Of a stretch of DNA of 6,418 nt, positions 1 through 5,390 are shown piece after piece. The position numbers were made by a program, and so were the translations under genes. Source of the DNA: Fimbriiglobus sp. Its GTDB lineage: Bacteria > Planctomycetota > Planctomycetia > Gemmatales > Gemmataceae. The notes beneath the pieces are model-generated. The model was not told the DNA's origin and did no database searches. It saw only the letters and a program-made list of their open reading frames with translations. Within the stretch, counting starts at the first letter, position 1, and every line of letters starts with the position of its first letter. The stretch spans positions 1 to 6,418 of the forward strand of contig JANXTD010000114.1 in NCBI GenBank assembly GCA_025352585.1, written 5' to 3'.

Positions 1-25
1 CCCGCGCAAGTTTACTCAGCCCGAG

Positions 26-250
26 TTATTTGGCCGCGCAGCACGCCGCGCCGAGCTCGCAGCAGTCGCCGCCGCTCGCGCAGCACGACTCCACCTGGGC
101 GGACACGTTGACCGCGGCGCAGCACGGCAGGCCGAGTTCGCAGCACTCCGCGCCGGGGGTGCAGCACGACGACGCGGTTGGGCTGAGCGCGAAACCGCTG
201 ACCGCCAACAGGGAGGCAACGGCGACGCCAATCATGGCCTTGAGGATCAT
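26..250 (-). CDS. small exported peptide with six Cys-Cys pairs
   Basis: A 74-residue peptide of unknown function. Residues 1-26 form a signal peptide: a short start with Lys4, a hydrophobic core (IGVAVASLLAVSGFAL), then small residues around SPTAS. The mature part is about 48 residues with 12 cysteines, all in adjacent pairs at 29-30, 36-37, 43-44, 56-57, 63-64 and 70-71. The spacing is CC-x5-CC-x5-CC, twice, and the two blocks share CCELG and CCAA, so the second half is an internal duplication. The ATG is supported by a GGAG (plus-strand 257-260) six bases upstream. It lies 149 nt downstream of another Cys-rich exported protein on the same strand, so the two could be transcribed together. 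Paired cysteines suggest metal binding or dense disulfide bonding. That is inference, and I recognise no named family. Existence as a gene is fairly secure; function is open. Confidence 0.75.
   Translation of the reverse strand: MILKAMIGVAVASLLAVSGFALSPTASSCCTPGAECCELGLPCCAAVNVSAQVESCCASGGDCCELGAACCAAK
32..166 (-). repeat. internal tandem duplication in the Cys-pair peptide
   Basis: Two 54-nt copies (plus-strand 113-166 and 32-85) lie 81 nt apart and encode residues 29-46 and 56-73. They share the words gcagcac and gccgag at matching places and keep every Cys codon pair in register, while other positions have diverged. This fits an old in-frame duplication retained for its cysteine spacing. 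Confidence 0.7.
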
Positions 251-399
251 GGGAAACTCCGAGTTCAGGGTGTTAACGAATCCAGAAGCGACAACAGAGA
301 AGAATCCACAATGGGATCCGCGATACTGAGGCGACCGCGGGGCGTGGCGACGCGACAGACCTGCTCAAGGTTGCAGGTTTCGCGAAGGTGTCGAAGTCG

Positions 400-834
400 T
401 TAGCAGAGGAGCAGGGAGTACGCCGCGAGGCGGTCGCGGCCGGAGGTGTACGGCGAAAGTGGGCGGCGGACGCACGGCGGGAAGCCCGCCGTGACGGCGA
501 CCGTGGGGTACACGAATGCCGACCCCGCGACGGCCACGGGGGCAGCGAGATCGCCAGCCGCGACATCCGTCGGCGATTCCGGCAGCGTGAGGAAATCGGC
601 TTGGGCGCAAGCGTGGACGTAGGGGCAAGGGGACGGGCTTGTCGGGGCGTTCGGCGTCGGCGAAGGTTGGGGGCAAGTCTCCCCTTGACAACAACCCGGA
701 GCCTTGCCGGGAGGCGTCGGGTTCGGGGCCGTGCGTGAGCCGGAGTCGGACGGCCCGGCCAGCAGGCAACAACAGACCTTCGGCCCGCCCAGGTTGGCGA
801 GGAACACGGCCAAGATTAGCAGCACGCGGGTCAC
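400..834 (-). CDS. Cys/Pro-rich exported hypothetical protein (GTG start)
   Basis: The frame is open far upstream, but only the part after about 834 reads as a natural protein; the rest is antisense shadow of the sugar transferase. Starting at GTG 834-832 gives 144 residues. Residues 2-20 are a signal-like hydrophobic stretch (VLLILAVFLANLG), followed by a Cys triplet at 21-23. A Pro/Ser/Thr-rich segment at 35-72 carries Cys48, 49, 54 and 70. Cys76, Cys121 and a terminal Cys144 make ten in all. Residues 91-118 are Ala/Val-rich. Codons end mostly in G or C, as in the neighbours. It begins 47 nt after the sugar transferase stop on the same strand, so co-transcription is plausible. No Shine-Dalgarno sequence precedes the GTG, and GTG 825 is an alternative start. 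I do not recognise the family; metal handling or an envelope role is only a guess. Confidence 0.6.
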   Translation of the reverse strand: MTRVLLILAVFLANLGGPKVCCCLLAGPSDSGSRTAPNPTPPGKAPGCCQGETCPQPSPTPNAPTSPSPCPYVHACAQADFLTLPESPTDVAAGDLAAPVAVAGSAFVYPTVAVTAGFPPCVRRPLSPYTSGRDRLAAYSLLLC

Positions 835-881
835 GTTGGCAGTATCGACACCCGCAAGGGGGAAGTCAAATCCGTCTGCCG

Positions 882-2282
882 TCAGTAGGCGTGGCGTTGC
901 CGGCGGCCAAGCATGGTGAGGATCGTCAGGACCATGATGCGGAGGTCGAACATCGGGTTCCAGTGGGTGATGTAGTACAGGTCGTACTGCACCCGCTTCC
1001 TCAGCGACGAGTTGCCGCGCCAGCCGTTGACCTGCGCCCAGCCGGTGATGCCGCACTTCACGGCGTGGCGGGCCATGTAGTTGGGAATCGTCTTGCGGAA
1101 CTGGTTGACGAAGACGGGCCGCTCCGGCCGCGGGCCGACCAGGCTCATGTCGCCGCGGAAGACGTTGAAGAGCTGCGGCAACTCGTCGCAGTTGGTCGCC
1201 CGCAGCAGCCGCCCGAGCCGCGTCCGGCGGGGGTCGTTGTGGCACGTCATCACCGGCCCGGTCCGGGACTCGGCGTCCGGGGTCATGGTGCGGAACTTCA
1301 GCATCGAGAAGCTCGTGCCGTTCAAGGAGCAGCGCTCCTGGCGGTACAGGATCGACCCGCGACTCGTCAAGCGAATCGCGACGGCGAGGGTCGCCAACAG
1401 CGGCGCGAGCAGCAGGATCGCGGCGCTGGCGAGGAGCAGGTCCATCGCCCGCTTGACGACGACGTTGAGGCCGTGGTAAGGGCTTTCACGCAGGCCGATG
1501 TACGTCATGCCGTGCAGGTTGCTCGTCGTCAGCGACAGGGCCGTGAGCGCGGGCACGTCGGCGACGATGCGGACGTCCACGAGGCTTTGCGACAACGTGT
1601 CGAAGACCCGCCGGGCGTCGGCGTAGCGGTTCAAGGGCAGGGCGATGAAGACGTGCTCGATGTGCAGTTCCTGCACGAGACGCGGCAGGTCGCTCAGCGG
1701 CGCGAGGACGGCCCGCTCCAGAAGCGACGACGGGACCTCGTCGTCCACGTAGGCGACCGTCTGGATGCCCATCCACGAGGCGTGTTCGAGGGAGCGCGCC
1801 GTGCGACGGGCCAGGCGGCCCGCCCCGACGATCAGCGCGTGGCTCTGGTTGTAGCCGTTAGCGCGGAGGCGACCCAAAATGATCCAACTGGCCCGGCGGT
1901 AGGCCACGATCCCGACGAAGGTGGCGGTGATGAAGATCACCATCGCCAGGCGCGACTCGTACGGGTACTGGCGGGCGAAGTTCGTGGACATCAGCAGCAG
2001 CGCCAGCAGCGCGACGCCCTTGAGGGCCGCGACGACTTCCTCCCTCACCCGCCGCAGCCGGTGGACTTCGTAGAGGCCGACGAGGCGGTACGACACGAGC
2101 GAGAGGATGATCACGAGCGGCAAGTTGCTGACGCAAAGCTCGAAGTCGGGCTGGTGGTTGTTGACGAGCGGGATGCCGGTGTCGAAGCGGATGAGGTACG
2201 CCCCGACCCAGGCCACGACGGTGACGACCACGTCCCAGACGAGGAACCAGACGGACAGCGGTTGGCTACTACTCTTGACCAT
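882..2282 (-). CDS. polyprenyl-phosphate sugar phosphotransferase (WbaP/WcaJ type)
   Basis: A 466-residue membrane enzyme of the polyprenyl glycosylphosphotransferase family. These enzymes move a sugar-1-phosphate from a nucleotide sugar onto undecaprenyl phosphate, the first step of exopolysaccharide or O-antigen assembly at the inner membrane. Four hydrophobic segments (about 11-31, 52-70, 86-102, 111-128) precede a Rossmann-like central domain with IVGAGRLARRTA at 151-162. Another hydrophobic segment (about 280-303) leads into the catalytic domain. That domain shows KRAMDLLLA at 277, KFRTM at 329-333, DELPQLFNVFRGDMSLVGPRPERP at 366-389, GITGWAQVNGWRG at 411-423 and a C-terminal YDLYYITHW. 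Length and order match the family. The residue before DELPQ is Cys365, where family members I recall have a larger aliphatic residue. The sugar cannot be told from sequence. No glycosyltransferases or flippase genes are beside it, so it works with genes elsewhere or alone. A promoter lies just upstream. Confidence 0.93.
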   Translation of the reverse strand: MVKSSSQPLSVWFLVWDVVVTVVAWVGAYLIRFDTGIPLVNNHQPDFELCVSNLPLVIILSLVSYRLVGLYEVHRLRRVREEVVAALKGVALLALLLMSTNFARQYPYESRLAMVIFITATFVGIVAYRRASWIILGRLRANGYNQSHALIVGAGRLARRTARSLEHASWMGIQTVAYVDDEVPSSLLERAVLAPLSDLPRLVQELHIEHVFIALPLNRYADARRVFDTLSQSLVDVRIVADVPALTALSLTTSNLHGMTYIGLRESPYHGLNVVVKRAMDLLLASAAILLLAPLLATLAVAIRLTSRGSILYRQERCSLNGTSFSMLKFRTMTPDAESRTGPVMTCHNDPRRTRLGRLLRATNCDELPQLFNVFRGDMSLVGPRPERPVFVNQFRKTIPNYMARHAVKCGITGWAQVNGWRGNSSLRKRVQYDLYYITHWNPMFDLRIMVLTILTMLGRRQRHAY

Positions 2283-2316
2283 GGCCTCGATCTGTCGGGG
2301 GTCCGTCCGGGCAGTG

Positions 2317-2346
2317 CTTGTACCACCCTAGCCGGACTATTGTCAA
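2317..2346 (-). promoter_or_regulatory. sigma70-like promoter of the sugar transferase
   Basis: On the minus strand a perfect -35 TTGACA (plus 2341-2346) is followed, after an 18-nt spacer, by TACAAG (plus 2317-2322), which matches four of six -10 positions. Transcription would start near 2310 and give a leader of about 28 nt before the ATG at 2282. A GAGG lies only two bases before the ATG, too close for a normal ribosome binding site. The call rests on consensus match and position only. Confidence 0.5.
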
Positions 2347-2454
2347 GACGGCTAAGATGGTGCGGGGGGGCAAAGAATCGTCGCCTCCCAGGGGAGAATC
2401 TAGGCAATCGGGGAAGTTAGGACAACTTTGCCCTCGGTTACGCCGTCAAATACC

Positions 2455-2474
2455 CGCCCGCGACCGCGCGGGCG
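2455..2474 (+). other. 8-bp GC hairpin in the leader of the 59-residue gene
   Basis: CGCCCGCG (2455-2462) pairs perfectly with CGCGGGCG (2467-2474) around a four-base loop ACCG. The helix ends three bases before the GGAGAGG ribosome binding site at 2478-2484, which sits eight bases ahead of the ATG at 2493. There is no T-run, so a terminator is unlikely; it could influence ribosome access or protect the 5' end. Confidence 0.5.
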
Positions 2475-2492
2475 CTCGGAGAGGCCCGGCCC

Positions 2493-2672
2493 ATGAGTCT
2501 GAACGCCGACCAGTTACTCGCCAGGCTGTACGCCCTCCGCAAAGATTACGCCGACGACCCCCAAGACGAGACGTATCAGGCCTTGCACCACGCCTTCTTG
2601 TACATCTCGTACAACATGGCCGGCTTCAAAGATTATGTCAAGAAGGAAACCGCCAAGCCAGCGCCTGAGTGA
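2493..2672 (+). CDS. 59-residue helical hypothetical protein
   Basis: A small cytoplasmic protein of unknown function: no signal peptide, no membrane segment, no cysteine. It starts MSLNADQLLARLYALRKDYA, then a DDPQDETYQ turn, a second likely helix (ALHHAFLYISYNMAGFKDYVKK) and a short ETAKPAPE tail. The pattern suggests a two-helix hairpin with Leu, Tyr and Phe on the buried face. The ATG is supported by GGAGAGG at 2478-2484 with eight-base spacing. It is divergent from the sugar transferase and 192 nt ahead of the cyclophilin gene, with a large palindrome between, so it probably forms its own unit. A clear ribosome binding site, high-GC third positions and natural composition support it as real. 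I do not recognise the family. Confidence 0.75.
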   Translation: MSLNADQLLARLYALRKDYADDPQDETYQALHHAFLYISYNMAGFKDYVKKETAKPAPE

Positions 2673-2759
2673 CACCACAGGGTGATTGTTCTGAGCTTGA
2701 CGGTCGGTCGTCGGGGTTGGGCGGGTTGTTCCGACGGCTGGGCGAACGCGACGGCTTAA

Positions 2760-2790
2760 CTCGGCACTCGACTCGGAGTCGCGTGCCGAG
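2760..2790. other. long near-perfect palindrome / stem-loop
   Basis: CTCGGCAC (2760-2767) pairs with GTGCCGAG (2783-2790), and inside it CGACTC (2769-2774) pairs with GAGTCG (2776-2781). One T-C mismatch separates the two helices and a single base lies at the centre. Two further A-T pairs could form outside a 2-nt bulge. It lies 88 nt after the 59-residue gene and 74 nt before the cyclophilin start. The following AGTTCCGAATTTATC is only mildly T-rich, so it may be a weak terminator, a leader structure, or a protein-binding site in DNA. Confidence 0.55.
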
Positions 2791-2850
2791 AGTTCCGAAT
2801 TTATCAGGGAGGCGGCTGCCGCGGGCACCGGGCAACGCCGCGCCTTTCCC

Positions 2851-2856
2851 GGAGGT
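2851..2856 (+). promoter_or_regulatory. strong ribosome binding site for the cyclophilin gene
   Basis: GGAGGT precedes two adjacent in-frame start codons, GTG at 2862 and ATG at 2865, with spacings of 5 and 8 bases. Both are workable. ATG 2865 is chosen as the stronger codon; the alternative adds one residue. Confidence 0.7.
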
Positions 2857-2864
2857 CAGAAGTG

Positions 2865-5237
2865 ATGCGTGGTGGACCCTTGCGCTCGACGTTGCGACTC
2901 GTCTCCCTCGAAGGCCGCGAGGTGCCGTCCGTCTCCCTGGCGGCGATCCCCGACCAGGAGTTGCCCGCCAACGCGCCGCTTTACTTGCCGGTCACGGTGA
3001 GTAACACGCCCAACGGCCCGGTCACGACCACGGTCACGTCGAGCAATCCGAGCGCGACGGCGGAGGTGATCCAGGGTGGCCGGAGTGTGGTGTTCACCGT
3101 GTCGGGGACGCAGGCCGGCGGCACGCCGTTCACCGGTACTCTGACGATGCGCCTTTTCGAGGACGCGGCCCCGCTGGCGACGGCGCAGATCGTCAACCTC
3201 GTCGGCGACGGCTTCTACGTCGGCAAGCTGATCCACCGCGTCGTGCCCAACTTCGTGATCCAGGGCGGCTCGCCGACCGGCAACGGCGTCGGCGGCTCGC
3301 CGCGGCCCGACTTCGTGGACGAGTTCAACCCCGCCTTCACGTTCGCCTCGAACGGCCTGCTCGCCGAGGCGAACTCGGGCGACGACACCAACAACTCGCA
3401 GTTCTTCATCACCGACCTGGGGTTGCCGCTCGCCGGCCGGCCGCAGAACCTCAACTTCAACCACACGATCTTCGGCATCCTCACGTCCGGCTTCGACACC
3501 TACACCAAGATTCGCAACACCCCGCTCAACGGCTCGCAACCGGTCAGCCCGGTGACGATTACCGCCGCGACCCTGATCACCGACACCGCCAACGCGGTGA
3601 TCAAGGTGACGCCTCGACTCGGCTTCGCGTCCGCAGACACCACGACGTTGACGGTCACCGCCAACGACGGCTCGGCGGCCCCGGCCGTCGCCACGGCGGT
3701 GCTGACCGGCAAGGTTAACGCGGTGAACAACCGGCCGTTCCTCGGGCCGGTCGCCAACCTCACCTCGGCCGGCGGTACGGCCGTGTCGTTCGCCCTCACC
3801 GCCACCGACACCGAAGGCGACTCGCTGACCTACAAAGTTCTCGACGCCGGCTTCGCGGGCGACCCCGCCAACGTCTCCGTGACCGTCAACGCCGCTACCG
3901 GCGTCACGACGCTGACCCCGGCCGCCGGCTTCTTCGGCACGATTTCGTTGAAGGCCGGCGTCCGCGACAACGTCGACCGGTTCGGCTCCGGCCTCGAAGC
4001 GTCGGATAACTTCGACACCCAACTCTTCACGCTGACCGTCGCCCCGCGGGTCACGCTGACCGCGAGTTCGATTAGCCCCAAGACGGGCGACGCCGTGACC
4101 TTCACGGCCACGGCGAGCGGCCCCCCGAGCCTCGCCGGCAGCGTCGACTTCCTGAGCGGGGCGACGGTCCTCGGCACGGTGGCGACCGCCGACGGCTTGG
4201 CGGCGTTCACGACCAGCTTCCCGGCCGCCGGCCCTCAGGCGGTGACCGCCCGCTTCACCCCGTCGGTCACGACCGTCCCGACCGGGGTTTCTGACCCGGT
4301 CGCCGTGACGGTGACCAGCCCAGTCGTGCCGCCCGTGGTGCCCCCGGTCGTCCCGCCGGTGGTGCCCCCGGTCGTGCCGCCCGTCGTCCCGCCGGTGACG
4401 CCGCCGGTCGTCCCGCCCGTGGTGCCTCCCGTCGCCACGCCGTTGAGCGTGGTCGGCGCGGAGGTCGGCGTCGCCCCGGTCGTCAAGGTCTTGAACGCGG
4501 ACGGCTCGATCCGCTTCCAGTTCTTCGCCTACGAGCCGACCTTCACCGGCGGCGTCCTCACGGCCGTGGCCGACGTGACCGGCGACGGCGTGCCCGACAT
4601 CGTCGCCGTGCCCCGCAGCGGCGGCGGCAGCATCGTCAAGGTCTTCAGCTCGCTCGACGGCTCGCTGCTCAAGGCGATCCAGGTGTTCGAGCCGACCTAC
4701 CGCGGCGGCCTGTCGCTGGCGGTCGGCGACCTCTCCGGGCGGGGCGCGGCGCAAGTCGTCGTCGGGGCGGGGTTCGGCGGCGGGCCGCGCGTCTCCGTCT
4801 GGGACGTGCCGTCGGACGCCATCGTGCAGAACTTCTTCGCCCACGACTCGGGGCGGCGGGGCGGCGTCGAGGTCGCGCTGAGCGACTTGAAAGTCGGCGG
4901 CAAGCTGCAAATCCTCACCGGCGCGGCCGACGGCACCCCCGAAGTCGGCGTGTACGCCGGCGCGACCGCCGCGAAGCTGGCCCTGTTCCCGACCGGCGAC
5001 ACCTCCGTGCGTCAGGCCGCCCGCCTGGCCGAGCCGCCGGTGAGCCTCCGCGCCATGATGGCGAGTACCCCGCCGGTCGAGGAGGCCGTGACGGAAGGCG
5101 TGCGCGTCAGCGGCGGCGCGCTGCTGCCGGGCACCGGCCTGCGCGGCGTCGCGGCGACGTACTTCACCTCGAAGAGTGCGGGTACGGAGCGACTAATCGA
5201 CCTCGCCCCCTTCGTCAAGCCAGCCGACGTGAGCTGA
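2865..5237 (+). CDS. multidomain extracellular protein: cyclophilin + Ig-like + FG-GAP/VCBS repeats
   Basis: A 790-residue protein. Residues 10-22 (LRLVSLEGREVPS) resemble the short N-terminal motif of many planctomycete exported proteins; there is no classical hydrophobic signal peptide. A cyclophilin-type peptidyl-prolyl isomerase domain spans about 88-238. IHRVVPNFVIQGG gives the catalytic Arg125 plus Phe130 and Gln133, NNSQFFIT gives Gln179 and Phe181, and NHTIFG gives His200. The tryptophan of the eukaryotic drug-binding pocket seems absent. Next come cadherin/Ig-like segments (about 245-395), a Big_3-type Ig domain (about 396-484), a PVVP linker (486-525) and FG-GAP/VCBS-like repeats (about 530-710). 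The first repeat has a Ca-binding-type DVTGDGVPDI at 570-579; later copies have lost it. A tail of about 80 residues follows. It probably acts outside the cytoplasm in protein folding or surface attachment. It has its own ribosome binding site and apparently stands alone as a unit. Confidence 0.9.
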   Translation: MRGGPLRSTLRLVSLEGREVPSVSLAAIPDQELPANAPLYLPVTVSNTPNGPVTTTVTSSNPSATAEVIQGGRSVVFTVSGTQAGGTPFTGTLTMRLFEDAAPLATAQIVNLVGDGFYVGKLIHRVVPNFVIQGGSPTGNGVGGSPRPDFVDEFNPAFTFASNGLLAEANSGDDTNNSQFFITDLGLPLAGRPQNLNFNHTIFGILTSGFDTYTKIRNTPLNGSQPVSPVTITAATLITDTANAVIKVTPRLGFASADTTTLTVTANDGSAAPAVATAVLTGKVNAVNNRPFLGPVANLTSAGGTAVSFALTATDTEGDSLTYKVLDAGFAGDPANVSVTVNAATGVTTLTPAAGFFGTISLKAGVRDNVDRFGSGLEASDNFDTQLFTLTVAPRVTLTASSISPKTGDAVTFTATASGPPSLAGSVDFLSGATVLGTVATADGLAAFTTSFPAAGPQAVTARFTPSVTTVPTGVSDPVAVTVTSPVVPPVVPPVVPPVVPPVVPPVVPPVTPPVVPPVVPPVATPLSVVGAEVGVAPVVKVLNADGSIRFQFFAYEPTFTGGVLTAVADVTGDGVPDIVAVPRSGGGSIVKVFSSLDGSLLKAIQVFEPTYRGGLSLAVGDLSGRGAAQVVVGAGFGGGPRVSVWDVPSDAIVQNFFAHDSGRRGGVEVALSDLKVGGKLQILTGAADGTPEVGVYAGATAAKLALFPTGDTSVRQAARLAEPPVSLRAMMASTPPVEEAVTEGVRVSGGALLPGTGLRGVAATYFTSKSAGTERLIDLAPFVKPADVS
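4320..4439 (+). repeat. ten 12-bp units encoding the PVVP linker
   Basis: Ten consecutive 12-bp units encode PVVP nine times, with one PVTP variant (unit 7), and end in PVAT. Codons alternate (gtc/gtg, ccg/ccc/cct), so the DNA units differ while the peptide is nearly constant. This suggests selection for a stiff proline-rich spacer between the Ig-like and FG-GAP parts. Antisense reading gives only a Thr/Gly-rich shadow frame. Confidence 0.9.
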
Positions 5238-5284
5238 GTCGGGATGACTCACTCGCAGCGAAATTCACTTGCGTCAGCGAGTCA
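5235..5284 (+). terminator. stem-loops at the end of the cyclophilin gene
   Basis: TGAGTC (5235-5240), which includes the stop codon, pairs with GACTCA (5246-5251) around GGGAT. The overlapping TGACTC (5245-5250) can instead pair with GAGTCA (5279-5284), enclosing CGCA/TGCG (5254-5257 with 5270-5273). The two folds exclude each other. No T-run follows, so rho-independent termination is uncertain. Confidence 0.35.
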
Positions 5285-5324
5285 GAGTTTGTAGCTTCAT
5301 AGCCTGTCGAAGCTCGACGCCTCT

Positions 5325-5378
5325 CCGCACGGGTTCGCACCCGCGCGGCACTCCGGGGTTGGAAGTCTTCGCGACTTC
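5325..5378 (+). other. two hairpins ahead of the secreted-protein gene
   Basis: CGGGT (5330-5334) pairs with ACCCG (5339-5343) around TCGC, with an outer CCG/CGG helix (5325-5327 with 5346-5348). Then GAAGTC (5362-5367) pairs with GACTTC (5373-5378) around TTCGC. The second helix directly abuts the GGGAG ribosome binding site at 5379-5383, seven bases before the ATG at 5391. Either could end transcription from the left or shape the leader; no T-run is present. Confidence 0.4.
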
Positions 5379-5390
5379 GGGAGCCTGGAG

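Noticed and set aside
400..1245. Full ATG-started version of the Cys/Pro-rich protein
   Set aside because: Residues before about 834 are antisense-frame nonsense inside the sugar transferase gene; only the later part reads as protein.
639..2420. 593-codon open frame on the plus strand
   Set aside because: It runs opposite the sugar transferase and its product is rich in Arg, Gln, Val, Asp and His with no domain pattern; it is a high-GC antisense shadow.
2697..2725. Possible sigma70 promoter with TTGACG at 2697
   Set aside because: At 17-nt spacing the -10 position reads GGCGGG, with no resemblance to TATAAT.
2669..3004. 111-codon plus-strand frame across the leader of the cyclophilin gene
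   Set aside because: It overlaps the true start in another frame, lacks a ribosome binding site and shows no protein-like pattern.
4320..4439. CRISPR-like or tandem repeat array
   Set aside because: Units are 12 bp with no spacers and encode PVVP in frame; this is a coding linker.
2856..4910. 684-codon open frame on the minus strand
   Set aside because: It is antisense to the cyclophilin protein and reads as Arg/Asp/Gly/His-rich low complexity, including HHRRDD-type runs mirroring the PVVP repeat; no ribosome binding site or motif.
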